This document shows, piece by piece, positions 26,778-36,250 of a stretch of DNA of 64,000 bases (positions within the stretch are counted from its first letter, which is position 1; every line of letters begins with the position of its first letter). Origin of the DNA: Paenibacillaceae bacterium (GTDB taxonomy: Bacteria; Bacillota; Bacilli; Paenibacillales; CANHGK01); the NCBI GenBank assembly GCA_947460235.1, contig CANHGK010000009.1, forward strand, positions 41,809 through 105,808, read 5' to 3'. The notes beneath the pieces are model-generated. The model did not search any database. It was not told where the DNA came from and saw only the letters and a program-made list of their open reading frames with translations. The position numbers were made by a program, and so were the translations under genes.

Positions 26778-27188
26778 TCATAAATTCGATACGTCTTTTC
26801 TCCAAAGTTGAAGTATTTCTTCCTTGCATTTTGCAGAATCATCATTTCTATCATCAATAACCAAATCAAAAGCACATTCCTGTTTAATAATTACTGATGG
26901 AGCAACTACCAAAATGACAAATTTGAAACCAACACTTCTTAAATTGTTGATTAGATAATTTGTAAATTCTGAAAAACCTTCAAAACAATACTGCAACGCT
27001 GGATATGTAATGACCCGCCCTTTAAAGGGAACTTCAATCCATTCAAGACGTTCTTTCAACCCACTTAATAATTGAACAACCCGTGGAGGTGTTTCATTCC
27101 CAGTCAAACCAGAATACGGAATCACACAAGTATCATAGTATGCAGATGTTTCATTCCAAATGGATTGATTAAAATCAGTAAACTTCAA
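26778..27188 (-). CDS. DUF2487 family protein (YpiF-like)
   Basis: A 136-residue soluble protein without a known function. Sequence resemblance is modest, but the position directly before qcrABC is that of B. subtilis ypiF, which belongs to DUF2487. It has a YYDTCVIPYSGL segment and one predicted hydrophobic core. The TTG start has GGAGG upstream and overlaps the end of the phosphatase gene. Confidence 0.65.
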   Translation of the reverse strand: MKFTDFNQSIWNETSAYYDTCVIPYSGLTGNETPPRVVQLLSGLKERLEWIEVPFKGRVITYPALQYCFEGFSEFTNYLINNLRSVGFKFVILVVAPSVIIKQECAFDLVIDDRNDDSAKCKEEILQLWRKDVSNL

Positions 27189-27793
27189 AATTTAACCTCC
27201 TTACTGCGTAACATTAAATGCCCGGCGTCGTTATAAAGTTCACATATCCAATTCCCTTTTTCAAATCGAATAAGAGTCAACGAAGCGTTCCCTAGCCAAC
27301 CTTCAGGAATCTGATGAAACCAATACAGTAAAGCAGAACGAATCCAACCTCCATGCGTTACAACTAGAACTCGTTCTCCAGTATGTCTATGTATCATTTC
27401 TGCAAACCACGACGCACAACGCTTACGCAAACTGAATTCAGACTCCATTCCAATTTCGTGTGGTCTAACTTTCCAATCAACACCGAAACGTTGGGTTCGC
27501 TCAGTAATTGTAGTCCCTTCGATTAAACCGTAATACCGTTCTCGCAGTCTTGAATCAGCCTGAACAATTAAATCAGGCGACAAACGTTGAATCGCAAGTG
27601 CAGTATCTTTAGCTCGTTTCATATCACTGCAATATAATTGGTCCCACCGCTCGGCCGAAATTCGCTCAGCAATTTTTCTCGCCTCTAATATCCCTTGATC
27701 ATTTAAAGGGATGTCTGTTTGACCTTGGATTCTTCCTTGTCGATTCCAATCTGTTTGACCGTGGCGTACAAGTCCAAGTAATATCCCATCCAA
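27185..27793 (-). CDS. Histidine phosphatase (phosphoglycerate mutase-like)
   Basis: A branch 1 histidine phosphatase: the catalytic motif LVRHGQTDWN at the N-terminus and the second His in VLVVTHGGWIRSALL. The family includes broad-specificity phosphatases, cobalamin phosphatase and mutases; the exact substrate cannot be read. The ORF track starts inside the upstream terminator; TGGAGG favours a TTG start at 27793 (or 27796), giving about 203 residues. It overlaps the DUF2487 gene. Confidence 0.85.
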   Translation of the reverse strand: MDGILLGLVRHGQTDWNRQGRIQGQTDIPLNDQGILEARKIAERISAERWDQLYCSDMKRAKDTALAIQRLSPDLIVQADSRLRERYYGLIEGTTITERTQRFGVDWKVRPHEIGMESEFSLRKRCASWFAEMIHRHTGERVLVVTHGGWIRSALLYWFHQIPEGWLGNASLTLIRFEKGNWICELYNDAGHLMLRSKEVKF

Positions 27794-27810
27794 CAATCTC
27801 AACCTCCAAA

Positions 27811-27835
27811 ATAAAAACCTTCTCAGTTGAGAAGG
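27811..27835 (-). terminator. Terminator after the sigma/anti-sigma operon
   Basis: CCTTCTC/GAGAAGG stem with a 4-base loop, followed by TTTTTATTTT on the minus strand. Confidence 0.8.
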
Positions 27836-27856
27836 TAATATAATCACGACATCAAA

Positions 27857-28486
27857 TTAAGCTCTTATTCTAGAAAACCAATTCATTAACATGATTACCG
27901 ATAATATTCCGACCAAAGATAAAACAAGTAAATAGTTAAGTTCTCCTTGTTCGGGTGTCGGGGTCAACTTCATTGGCAAGGTAATGCTTGCCATTGCAAC
28001 TGTATTTGATAAGTCTACAATATTATCACCTGAAGAAGCAGCTACCGGAGATAATCCGACTAACTGTTCAACCGGTGCTTCAGTGATAGGGGGAAACATT
28101 ATGGAATATGTAAAACTAACAATAAACAATGCTAAGAAAAAAGAAGAAGCAATTGCTAATTGCCGGAAAGCTTTGAACGAAAGGTTCATTCCGCGTTGTG
28201 CAACCGGTCTACGCCATGTATCAGTTGCATAGATCCTTTCCATAACTTGAGAAGAAAAATTCTGTTTCATCTTTGGCAATTCCATCTCACTATCTAATTC
28301 AATCGTTAAATCATTTTCTAATTCAAAACTATCCCGAATCAATGTATTGCTCTCCTTCCAAGCTTGGAAATCCGACATACACTCAGGACAAAGCAGAATA
28401 TGTTTATCAACAGAATGTTTACGAATATCCGTTTCGGAATAATCGCAATAACTTCCGATCCACTCTAGGATTTGTTCACATTTCAT
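27857..28486 (-). CDS. Probable zinc-finger transmembrane anti-sigma factor
   Basis: Residues ~1-45 hold a zf-HC2-type motif with His and paired Cys (KHILLCPECM), the sigma-binding fold of ZAS anti-sigma factors. A strong helix near residues 110-130 and a second at the C-terminus (about 184-203) suggest a double-spanning membrane protein. The start overlaps the ECF sigma gene as ATGA, the usual sigma/anti-sigma coupling. The signal it senses is unknown. Confidence 0.85.
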   Translation of the reverse strand: MKCEQILEWIGSYCDYSETDIRKHSVDKHILLCPECMSDFQAWKESNTLIRDSFELENDLTIELDSEMELPKMKQNFSSQVMERIYATDTWRRPVAQRGMNLSFKAFRQLAIASSFFLALFIVSFTYSIMFPPITEAPVEQLVGLSPVAASSGDNIVDLSNTVAMASITLPMKLTPTPEQGELNYLLVLSLVGILSVIMLMNWFSRIRA

Positions 28487-29076
28487 TGTCCATTCATCCT
28501 TTCATAATCTCCTGAGTAATGCCCCGAAATATAACTTTCCATTTGCGTTTTTACGCCGGCTCTTGCACGAAATAATAAAGACTTCACAGAACTAACTGTC
28601 TGACCAAGAATCGTTGCGATCTCATGGTATTCTAATTGATCATACTCACGCAATATAAGCGCTGAACGTTGTTTATCCGGCAAATTATTGATCGCATCCC
28701 TAACTCTAGATACCGTTTCTTGGCGAATCGTCTTGTTCTCAGGAGTGTGATCAGCAGGAGCTGCTAATTGATATGCCGCGTCATCCAATGTCACTGAACT
28801 GGTGCGATTTTTGCGAAGTTCACTAATCACGCTATTTCTTGCAATTGTATATAACCATGTTGCAAATGAAGCTTCGCCCTCACGAAACAAATGCAAACTT
28901 CGAAATGCTTTATAAAACGTCTCTTGGCATAAGTCCTCTGCAACCGACTCCATACCCGCACTTTTGAGCAATTGAAATACAAACGCCAACAACTTGCGTT
29001 CATAACGTTTAATTACTTCTTCAAATAGTTCGACATTACCCTCAACGATTTCACGAATCAACTGGGAATCAGTCAC
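28483..29076 (-). CDS. ECF-family RNA polymerase sigma factor
   Basis: A 197-residue group IV sigma factor of the SigW/RpoE type. Region 2 includes the core-binding AEDLCQETFYKAF and FATWLYTIARN; region 4 has LPDKQRSALILRE and the recognition helix around QTVSSVKSLLFRARAG. The start is GTG with AAGGAGG upstream. It is followed directly by its putative anti-sigma. An ECF-type promoter upstream suggests autoregulation. Confidence 0.93.
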   Translation of the reverse strand: MTDSQLIREIVEGNVELFEEVIKRYERKLLAFVFQLLKSAGMESVAEDLCQETFYKAFRSLHLFREGEASFATWLYTIARNSVISELRKNRTSSVTLDDAAYQLAAPADHTPENKTIRQETVSRVRDAINNLPDKQRSALILREYDQLEYHEIATILGQTVSSVKSLLFRARAGVKTQMESYISGHYSGDYERMNGQ

Positions 29077-29128
29077 TGACCTGCCCTCCTTGACAGTTCA
29101 TAAAACGCTCATCACAGTTACAAATGAA

Positions 29129-29153
29129 TACGTTTTAATCCTGCAAAAGTTGC
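29129..29153 (-). promoter_or_regulatory. Candidate ECF-type autoregulatory promoter
   Basis: GCAAC (29149-29153), exactly 16 bases, then CGTA (29129-29132) on the minus strand. AAC-N16-CGT is the canonical ECF spacing. It lies about 50 bases upstream of the sigma start codon. Confidence 0.55.
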
Positions 29154-29240
29154 GGACATTCCGCATTTAAAAAATGATTTTTTGATATTCAAATCATATA
29201 TCGGAAAAGCATACAAAATCAATGAGATTATAGCAGAAAA

Positions 29241-29318
29241 AAAATACCACCTCTCCCATTCTGGGAAGGTGGCTGCACAATATGCATTTATAGTTAGGAG
29301 TGGAGAGAGAACATACTA
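29241..29318 (-). ncRNA. Candidate small RNA in the tyrA-sigma interval
   Basis: A near-consensus promoter with no start codon and ribosome site behind it drives an inferred ~78-base transcript ending in a strong hairpin plus T run. The 5' part can form ATAGT/ACTAT closing a loop rich in C and U (TTCTCTCTCCACTCCT), complementary to Shine-Dalgarno sequences. A TGCA/TGCA mini-hairpin follows, then the terminator. This layout resembles C-rich regulatory RNAs of Firmicutes. It could instead be the tyrA 3' UTR. Confidence 0.5.
29247..29272 (-). terminator. Terminator of tyrA and of the candidate sRNA
   Basis: CCACCTtCCCA/TGGGAgAGGTGG stem, then TATTTTTTTT on the minus strand. Confidence 0.85.
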
Positions 29319-29323
29319 TGGTT

Positions 29324-29352
29324 AGTATATTGAATGCGTTTTCATTCGTCAA
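29324..29352 (-). promoter_or_regulatory. SigA promoter of the candidate sRNA
   Basis: TTGACG (29347-29352), 17-base spacer, TATACT (29324-29329) on the minus strand, starting 40 bases beyond the tyrA stop. No minus-strand gene begins before the terminator 50 bases on. Confidence 0.6.
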
Positions 29353-29391
29353 CTGTTTTTTGTTGTTTAGTAAACTTTTTAGAAAATAAAT

Positions 29392-30498
29392 TCATTTTCG
29401 ATAAATGGAATATCCGATATTTGTTAAAATAATAGTTGCTCGATCCAAATCATCCGCTGTTCTGAAAGTTAATCGAAGCACCCCAGGTACATCCGAGCGT
29501 GTTTCGTTTACATGCAAATTGCTTAAATTAATTTCATATTGACCAAGCAATGTCGCAAGTTGTCCGATGGCTCCTGGACGATCCGGTAAATCGACATAAC
29601 ATTCATGAAGTGCATGTAATAATCCGCGTTTTCGCTCTGGTACAAGCTTGCGATACGCATTTGCTTTCGCAAATTCAGCGGCAATTGAATCTCCATCCGA
29701 AGTCTGAATCCATGTTTTCCATTGATCCACTTGGCTACCCCAATCGTCAAGCATATTTAACATCACAGAACGATTTTGTAACAAAATATCTCGCCAAATA
29801 ATTGGATCACTGGATGCAATTCGCGTCACATCTCGAAAACCACCCGCTGCTAACGTACGGTACAAACATCGATCATCTTCGTAATCATTAACTTGATTTA
29901 CCAATCCTACCGCCATAACGTGCGGCAAATGACTGATCGCACCAACAACCTGATCATGTGTATTGGCATCCAACACGATAATTTGTGCACGGGTATATTC
30001 TAACAAATCACGAAGTCGTTGCAATGATGTTTCTTCGACATCAACGGGCGGAGTTAACACATAGATTGCGTTCTCAAAAAGTTCAGCAGATGCCGCCTCT
30101 ACACCTGACCGTTCACTACCAGCCATAGGATGTCCACCAATAAAACAAGCGTTATTCCATGCGATTGCTGACGCATGTTCCATAATTTTAGATTTAGTAC
30201 TACCAACATCCGTAATAATACATCCAGGTGCTAGCGATAGCTGTGATAACTTTATTAAATAATCAGGTATTTTGCCTACCGGTGCACAAACCACTACGAC
30301 ATCTGCATTTGCGGTTGCTTTTTCTAAATCATCATAAGCTTCGTCAACAACTTCTAATTGTAAATATTTTTGAATAGATGAAGGGTTTGGTGAGTATCCA
30401 ATCACTTGAATCCCATCTTTCCCTTTCCAACAGCGGGCCAATGAACCACCGATTAATCCGACGCCAAGAATGCTTATTCTGATTAAATTTGAACTCAT
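29392..30498 (-). CDS. tyrA: Prephenate dehydrogenase TyrA with ACT domain
   Basis: Oxidises prephenate to 4-hydroxyphenylpyruvate for tyrosine. The N-terminal Rossmann motif is LGVGLIGGSLA; catalytic-region motifs GGHPMAGSERSG and ISHLPHVMA follow; residues ~295-368 are an ACT domain (VDLPDRPGAIGQLATLL), usually for feedback control by tyrosine. It overlaps hisC as TAATG. In B. subtilis aroE (EPSP synthase) follows; here a terminator does. Confidence 0.95.
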   Translation of the reverse strand: MSSNLIRISILGVGLIGGSLARCWKGKDGIQVIGYSPNPSSIQKYLQLEVVDEAYDDLEKATANADVVVVCAPVGKIPDYLIKLSQLSLAPGCIITDVGSTKSKIMEHASAIAWNNACFIGGHPMAGSERSGVEAASAELFENAIYVLTPPVDVEETSLQRLRDLLEYTRAQIIVLDANTHDQVVGAISHLPHVMAVGLVNQVNDYEDDRCLYRTLAAGGFRDVTRIASSDPIIWRDILLQNRSVMLNMLDDWGSQVDQWKTWIQTSDGDSIAAEFAKANAYRKLVPERKRGLLHALHECYVDLPDRPGAIGQLATLLGQYEINLSNLHVNETRSDVPGVLRLTFRTADDLDRATIILTNIGYSIYRK

Positions 30499-31595
30499 TA
30501 ACTTACTGGGTTTGATGCCAGTGCTTCTTGTAGCGCTTTAATAAACGCTTCATTTTGATGAGGTTGGCCAACAGTTACTCGAAGATGCGTCGGATATCCG
30601 AGTTGATGTCCACCCCGTACAATGATGCCTTGGCGCATTAACGATTCAAACACTTGACCTGCAGGTTGCTTTACATCAACCATAATGAAGTTACCAAATG
30701 CCGGGAAATACTTCAAACCCATCTTATCAAAATGATCTTGTAAAAAAATTAAGCCCATTCGATTCGAATCCGCACATGCCTTGATAAACGCCTGGTCTTC
30801 AATTGCAGCAATTGCTGCAGCTTGTGCCATTCTCGTTGTGTTAAAAGGCTCTCGAACTTGTTGAATTAATCGGATCATGTCAGGTTGTCCGATACCAAAT
30901 CCAATGCGATGCGCAGCAAGTCCGTAAATTTTGGAGAACGTTCGCGTAACAATTAAATTCGGATATTGACTTAGCAGTTCTTTGCTATCTGCATAATCTT
31001 CATCTTCGATGTACTCACTATAAGCTTCATCAAGAACGATTAAACAACTTGAAGGAATTGACGAAAACATCTTTTCGATGGCTTGCTTATTTACAATTGT
31101 ACCTGTTGGATTATTCGGATTGCATATCCATATGATTTTTGTATTTTCGTTAACGAGCGCTAACATTCCATCAAGATCATGAACGCCATCTTTTAGTGGG
31201 ACTTCATGAATGATCGCACCTTCGATTGCAGCATTATGTTTATATTGAGGAAATGTCGGAGTCGCCATGATCGTTTCATCACCAGGATTTAAGAACGCAC
31301 GACAAATCATCAATATTACCTCATCAGACCCTGCACCAAAAATGAGTTGTTCAGGTTTAACGCCAATGAATGAACTAACTGCATCATTCAAAGCGACGCT
31401 ACCACCATCTGGATATAATGAACTATGCTCAATTTCATTACGCATTGCTTCTTTTGCCGCAGGAGAACAACCCCATGGATTTTCATTGGAAGCAAGCTTA
31501 ATCACTTCTTTTAGGTTATATTGTTTTTTTACTTCTTCAATCGGTTTTCCCGGTTGATAGACAGGTAAATTACCGACGGTTACTTTGGATTTCAT
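30498..31595 (-). CDS. hisC: Histidinol-phosphate aminotransferase HisC
   Basis: A PLP-dependent class I/II aminotransferase. It has SNENPWG, the PNNPTG motif, DEAYSEY, and the PLP lysine in TRTFSKIYGLAAHR. In this trp-hisC-tyrA setting it probably serves both histidine and aromatic amino acid synthesis, as in B. subtilis. The ATG follows GGGGAGGAAG. Confidence 0.95.
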   Translation of the reverse strand: MKSKVTVGNLPVYQPGKPIEEVKKQYNLKEVIKLASNENPWGCSPAAKEAMRNEIEHSSLYPDGGSVALNDAVSSFIGVKPEQLIFGAGSDEVILMICRAFLNPGDETIMATPTFPQYKHNAAIEGAIIHEVPLKDGVHDLDGMLALVNENTKIIWICNPNNPTGTIVNKQAIEKMFSSIPSSCLIVLDEAYSEYIEDEDYADSKELLSQYPNLIVTRTFSKIYGLAAHRIGFGIGQPDMIRLIQQVREPFNTTRMAQAAAIAAIEDQAFIKACADSNRMGLIFLQDHFDKMGLKYFPAFGNFIMVDVKQPAGQVFESLMRQGIIVRGGHQLGYPTHLRVTVGQPHQNEAFIKALQEALASNPVS

Positions 31596-31613
31596 CTGTC
31601 TTCCTCCCCAAAA

Positions 31614-32423
31614 TTACGCATGAACTAATTGCGTTAAAAATTGACGAACATGCGCCAATCCTTGTTCGCGATCTGAATCAGATTTCAATAACTCTAAAGC
31701 TTCTTCAACGGTACGTACAATCGCACTACCAACAATAATGCCATCACACCGAGTTGAAAAATATTTGTATTGATCATGATTCGAAATTCCGAAACCGACG
31801 CAAATTGGTAAATCAGTACTTTGTCTTACAAAATCTAAAAATGAATCAATTCCTTCAAAAAACGATGTGCGTGTGCCTGTTACCCCAAGTGAAGATACGC
31901 AATAAACAAATCCACTCGCAGAACTTACGATTTTGGCAACGCGATCATTCGATGTGGGAGCTACAAGTGGAATTATATGCAATCCGCGAGCTTGCGCAGC
32001 ATCCCTAACTTCTTCGCACTCTTCCACTGGTAAATCTGGAATAATCAAGCCATCAATTTGATGAGCTAAAAACAGCTCCATCGCATTTTCGATCCCCATT
32101 TGTAAGATAGGGTTATAATATGTGAATAAAATTAATGGAATTGTTATCCCTGCTTCGCGGCAACGTTTTGCTAGACTTAGCACTACTGGGATATTGATTT
32201 CATTTTCAAGTGCGCGTTGTGCCGCACGTTGGATAATCGGTCCATCGGCTAATGGATCAGAATAGGGCACGCCAAGTTCAATGCAATCAGCACCGGCAGC
32301 TACCAATTCTTTAATTATTTCAAAACTAATATCTACACTTGGATCACCAATCGTCAAATATGGAATAAATGCAGCTTTTTTTGCTTTCCGTAATGAAGCA
32401 AAACGCTCATCAATGCGATTCAT
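31614..32423 (-). CDS. trpA: Tryptophan synthase alpha subunit
   Basis: Cleaves indole-3-glycerol phosphate. The catalytic Glu lies in [16 protein letters not shown] and the second carboxylate in YLTIGDPS. The ORF track adds 34 codons; the ATG at 32423 has GGGAGG upstream and overlaps the trpB end by 14 bases. 269 residues. Confidence 0.95.
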   Translation of the reverse strand: MNRIDERFASLRKAKKAAFIPYLTIGDPSVDISFEIIKELVAAGADCIELGVPYSDPLADGPIIQRAAQRALENEINIPVVLSLAKRCREAGITIPLILFTYYNPILQMGIENAMELFLAHQIDGLIIPDLPVEECEEVRDAAQARGLHIIPLVAPTSNDRVAKIVSSASGFVYCVSSLGVTGTRTSFFEGIDSFLDFVRQSTDLPICVGFGISNHDQYKYFSTRCDGIIVGSAIVRTVEEALELLKSDSDREQGLAHVRQFLTQLVHA

Positions 32424-33615
32424 TACGATTTCCTCCCAAATTACGCATAATGGTCTCAACGTCTTTGTCACCACGACCAGATAACGAAACGACAATAATT
32501 TGATCCTTGGACATTTTAGGTGCACGCTTAATTACTTCAGCAATCGCATGCGCCGTCTCAAGTGCTGGAATAATCCCTTCGGTGCGACTAAGCACTTGAA
32601 GTGCGTCAAGCGCCTCCGCATCGGTAATCGGTACGTACTCTGCACGTTCCGAATATTTCAAGTAAGCATGTTCTGGTCCAACGCCAGGATAATCCAAACC
32701 TGCAGATATTGAGTGCGCAGGTATTACTTGACCGCCTTGATCTTGCAGCAAATAACTCATTGATCCCTGAAAAACACCTTTTGTACCTTTCGTCATCGTT
32801 GCCGCGTGGAATTCAGTATCTACACCTTTACCTGCAGCTTCGCAACCAACCAAATGAACCGATGTATCATTTACAAATGGGTAGAACATTCCTATTGCAT
32901 TACTTCCTCCGCCGATACATGCGATAACGGTATCCGGCAAACGTCCTTCTTTTTTAAGAATTTGTTCGCGTGATTCGTCACCGATAATCCGCTGAAAATC
33001 ACGAACCATCATCGGGTACGGATGCGGTCCAACCGCACTTCCTAGCACATAAAATGTATCTTCAACATTGCTTACCCAGTAACGAAGTGTTTCGTTTCCT
33101 GCATCTTTGAGTGTACGCGTGCCTGAGGTAACCGGAATCACTTCTGCACCAAGTAATTTCATACGAAACACGTTCAATTGCTGACGTTTCGTGTCTTCTT
33201 CACCCATAAACACTTTGCATTCCATATTTAATAATGCCGCAACCGTCGCTGAAGCAACACCGTGTTGCCCCGCACCTGTTTCAGCAATAATTTTCTTTTT
33301 CCCCATGCGCTTTGCGAGTACTGCTTGACCAATCGTATTATTAATTTTGTGTGCACCGGTATGGTTCAAATCTTCGCGTTTCAAATAAATTTTTGCTCCG
33401 CCAAGTTGTTCCGTTAACCGCTCTGCAAAATACAAAGAAGTTGGTCGACCTGCATATTCGTTCAATAAATAACGAACTTCGGTAATAAATTCAGGATCGT
33501 CTTTATATTTTAAGTAAGCTTCTTCTAATTCGATTAGTGCATTCATTAATGTTTCTGGAACGTATCGTCCCCCGAAAGGTCCAAATCTACCTTTTGCATC
33601 AGGCCATGTTATCAT
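32410..33615 (-). CDS. trpB: Tryptophan synthase beta subunit
   Basis: PLP-dependent joining of indole and serine. It has GRYVPETL, the PLP lysine in [19 protein letters not shown] and [10 protein letters not shown]. At 401 residues it is full length. AAAGGGTG lies before the ATG, which overlaps trpF. Confidence 0.96.
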   Translation of the reverse strand: MITWPDAKGRFGPFGGRYVPETLMNALIELEEAYLKYKDDPEFITEVRYLLNEYAGRPTSLYFAERLTEQLGGAKIYLKREDLNHTGAHKINNTIGQAVLAKRMGKKKIIAETGAGQHGVASATVAALLNMECKVFMGEEDTKRQQLNVFRMKLLGAEVIPVTSGTRTLKDAGNETLRYWVSNVEDTFYVLGSAVGPHPYPMMVRDFQRIIGDESREQILKKEGRLPDTVIACIGGGSNAIGMFYPFVNDTSVHLVGCEAAGKGVDTEFHAATMTKGTKGVFQGSMSYLLQDQGGQVIPAHSISAGLDYPGVGPEHAYLKYSERAEYVPITDAEALDALQVLSRTEGIIPALETAHAIAEVIKRAPKMSKDQIIVVSLSGRGDKDVETIMRNLGGNRNESH

Positions 33616-34321
33616 TGGATTTCACCCTTTTTATGAACAAGTCTATTTTATGAATATCCTTATGTTGGTCTGTCTCTACCCCGCTTGAGATATCCACACC
33701 ATCAGGATGATACGTATCAATTAAAGTTCTAACATTATCCGGATTCAAACCACCGGCAACCCATAACGGACGCTTACATTTATTTGCTGTACGTTGTAAT
33801 TGCGGAAGGACATCCCAAGAAAAAGTTTTACCACTTCCTCCGCCATATTGCGGATCATGTGTATCAACCAAAAATAAGTCAACAAATGGGGCAAGCTTTT
33901 CAATTGTTTCGCCAATTGTATCTATGGGGACTTCTTCACCTTCCATTATGGTTAGCGCTTTCCAAACTTGAATAACCCCTCTATTTCCATTGGCTATAGT
34001 CCATTCTTTCAGTGCATCTCGGATACTACGACAAGTATCAACGGACTCTTGTCCGTGTAATTGAACAACATCCAATGAACCATTCTCAACCATCCGAAGC
34101 ACCTCATCAACCGTTGGATTCACAAACACTCCGGTTAATAATGGTGGGTTCAAGTGTTCAGGCATATGATTAATTAATGTGCGCCAAGCGAATGGAACCG
34201 TCGGATCAACCTTTCGTCGACTCGGTGCAAACACAAACCCTATCGATGTGATCCTTCCATCAAGCATTGATTCAAATCCTTGAGGTTCACGCAAGCCGCA
34301 AATTTTAATGTTAGTTTGCAT
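33599..34321 (-). CDS. trpF: Phosphoribosylanthranilate isomerase
   Basis: TIM-barrel isomerase of Trp synthesis. The catalytic Cys is in NIKICGLR and the Asp in the [17 protein letters not shown] segment, with phosphate-binding GGLNPDNV and GVDISSGVE. It is slightly longer (240) than average, with an insertion around residues 120-150. Confidence 0.94.
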   Translation of the reverse strand: MQTNIKICGLREPQGFESMLDGRITSIGFVFAPSRRKVDPTVPFAWRTLINHMPEHLNPPLLTGVFVNPTVDEVLRMVENGSLDVVQLHGQESVDTCRSIRDALKEWTIANGNRGVIQVWKALTIMEGEEVPIDTIGETIEKLAPFVDLFLVDTHDPQYGGGSGKTFSWDVLPQLQRTANKCKRPLWVAGGLNPDNVRTLIDTYHPDGVDISSGVETDQHKDIHKIDLFIKRVKSNDNMA

Positions 34322-34329
34322 TAATTACC

Positions 34330-35124
34330 TCACGAATTTAAGATTGGTCCCATGACATTCAAAACGCCATTATAAATGTCAGATTGTTTCATAAACGTTT
34401 CGCCAATTAAGACTCCTCGCACACCAAGTGCTCGTAGCCGTGTTACTTCACGCATCGTACTAATGCCACTTTCGCTGATAACAGTGACATTCTTAGGTAC
34501 CAAGGGCAACAAAATTTCAGTAGTTGCCAACTCTACCTTAAACGTGTTCAAGTTCCGATTGTTAATTCCAACAACAGAGACTCCCATTTCAAGTGCACGT
34601 TCTAATTCAGCACGGTCGTGCACTTCAACAAGCACATCCATGCCTAATTCATTGGCAAACTGGTGATACCGTAGTAATTGTGACGGCCTTAAAATCGAAG
34701 CAATCAACAAGATGGCATCTGCACCAATCGCACGAGCCTCATAAATTTGTGATTCATCAATAATAAAATCTTTACGTAAAATCGGTAATTTACAAGAAGC
34801 ACGTACACTTTGCAAAAAACGAATGGACCCTTGAAAAAACTTTGAATCCGTTAAAACAGATAGGCAATCTGCACCTGCTCGTTCGTACGTTTCTGCGATA
34901 TCAACCGGATTAAAATCTTCGCGAATAACACCTTTTGATGGTGATGCTTTTTTAATTTCTGCAATTAAACCCATTGAACGTTTTGGACGCTCGGTTAATG
35001 CTTGAATAAATTTTTTAGGTGGGTTCATATCGCGAATAATACGATCCCAACCAGCTGGAGACTGCTGTTCATTTAATGCTTGAACTTCTTTTTGTTTTAC
35101 TTTAACGATCGTATCGAGGATCAT
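34330..35124 (-). CDS. trpC: Indole-3-glycerol phosphate synthase
   Basis: TIM-barrel enzyme closing the indole ring. LIAEIKKASPSKG has the catalytic Glu and Lys, LRKDFIID another Lys, and SESGIST the phosphate site. The ORF track adds six codons; GGGGGC precedes the ATG at 35124, which overlaps trpD as ATGA. 264 residues. Confidence 0.95.
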   Translation of the reverse strand: MILDTIVKVKQKEVQALNEQQSPAGWDRIIRDMNPPKKFIQALTERPKRSMGLIAEIKKASPSKGVIREDFNPVDIAETYERAGADCLSVLTDSKFFQGSIRFLQSVRASCKLPILRKDFIIDESQIYEARAIGADAILLIASILRPSQLLRYHQFANELGMDVLVEVHDRAELERALEMGVSVVGINNRNLNTFKVELATTEILLPLVPKNVTVISESGISTMREVTRLRALGVRGVLIGETFMKQSDIYNGVLNVMGPILNS

Positions 35125-36164
35125 TGTAAAGCCCCCGTCCATTGTATTAGCTGATTTAATTTAGTAGTTGCAAGTCCTTGATCAATGATAGACCCCGCAA
35201 ACTTCACGCCTTCTTGGAGCGTACCACACTTACCAGATAAGTAAAAGCAAGCACCCGCATTTGCTAACACGATATCTCGATTTGCACCTTTTGAACCCGC
35301 AAACACATCCAAAATGACCCGAGAATTAATATCTGCATCTCCGCCTTCAATTTCGCTGAAATTCGCAGCACGAAGACCTAGGTCGTCTGCTGTAATGGTA
35401 TATGTGCTCAATTCTCCATTTTTTAATTCCGTTATTTTCGTTGGAGAGGAAATGCTTATTTCATCAAGACCTTCTTCACTGCCAACAACCATCGCACGTG
35501 TTAAACCAAGTTGACGCAGCACTCCTGCAAGCAATTCCGTCTTGTTGCGATCGTATACACCAAGTAACTGACGGTCCGCTCCAGCAGGATTCGATAATGG
35601 TCCTAAAAAATTAAAAATCGTACGCACACCAATTTCGCGGCGAGGTCCGGCAACATGTTTCATTGATTGATGATAAAGTGGAGCAAACATAAAACAAATT
35701 CCGATCTCATGCAAACATTTTGCAGCTTGATCGTTGGTCAATTGAATGTTAACACCAAGTTTTTCAAGCACGTCCATACTTCCAGATGTTGGCTTGCTGG
35801 ACATCGCACGATTGCCGTGTTTTGCGACCCGAATTCCACCTGCTGCTGCAACAATTGCTGACGCAGTAGATACATTAAAAGTAGCTCCGCCATCACCACC
35901 AGTACCGCAAGTATCAAGAAGATTTTCACCTACAACAGGAACATGCAGCGCTTTTTCACGCATCATTTCTACGAGACCAGTTATTTCTTCTTCGGTTTCA
36001 CCCTTCATCCGAAGTGCTGTAACAAAACTTCCAATTTGAGCTGATGTGCATTCGCCGTTCATCATCGATTCCATCGTTTGTCGCGAAAACGATTTGGACA
36101 AATTTTGTTTTTCTACCAAATTCGCAATCGCTAATTGAATAACTGTTTTTTCTGTGGCGCTCAT
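35121..36164 (-). CDS. trpD: Anthranilate phosphoribosyltransferase
   Basis: Joins anthranilate to PRPP. The PRPP loop DTCGTGGDG and KHGNRAMSS are present. The ORF track starts 23 codons early, inside the leader hairpin; the ATG at 36164 has AGGAGG upstream, giving 347 residues. It is the first trp gene here: trpE, usually directly upstream, is missing, and a terminator hairpin fills the gap to aroH. Confidence 0.95.
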   Translation of the reverse strand: MSATEKTVIQLAIANLVEKQNLSKSFSRQTMESMMNGECTSAQIGSFVTALRMKGETEEEITGLVEMMREKALHVPVVGENLLDTCGTGGDGGATFNVSTASAIVAAAGGIRVAKHGNRAMSSKPTSGSMDVLEKLGVNIQLTNDQAAKCLHEIGICFMFAPLYHQSMKHVAGPRREIGVRTIFNFLGPLSNPAGADRQLLGVYDRNKTELLAGVLRQLGLTRAMVVGSEEGLDEISISSPTKITELKNGELSTYTITADDLGLRAANFSEIEGGDADINSRVILDVFAGSKGANRDIVLANAGACFYLSGKCGTLQEGVKFAGSIIDQGLATTKLNQLIQWTGALQ

Positions 36165-36191
36165 CGATGAACCTCCTATAGACTGCAACGT

Positions 36192-36229
36192 ATAAAAAAG
36201 ATAAAAATCCTCTAGCACCGCTAAGAGGA
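36192..36229 (-). terminator. Terminator or attenuator between aroH and trpD
   Basis: TCCTCT/AGAGGA plus AGC/GCT form a stem followed by TTTTTATCTTTTTT on the minus strand, only 28 bases before the trpD start. It splits the aromatic cluster into aroC-aroB-aroH and trpD-tyrA, or attenuates the latter. Confidence 0.75.
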
Positions 36230-36250
36230 CCAATATCTAGACATGACCGA

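Noticed and set aside
29318-29389. A 23-codon plus-strand ORF with a GGAG-like upstream site (MVSILNAFSFVNCFLLFSK...)
   Set aside because: Its apparent ribosome site is simply the complement of the CU-rich loop of the candidate sRNA, and there is no plus-strand promoter. Too short to support.
36208-36241. A possible Trp leader peptide (MSRYWSS) before the trpD terminator
   Set aside because: Only one Trp codon and no ribosome site; a seven-codon ORF is expected by chance.
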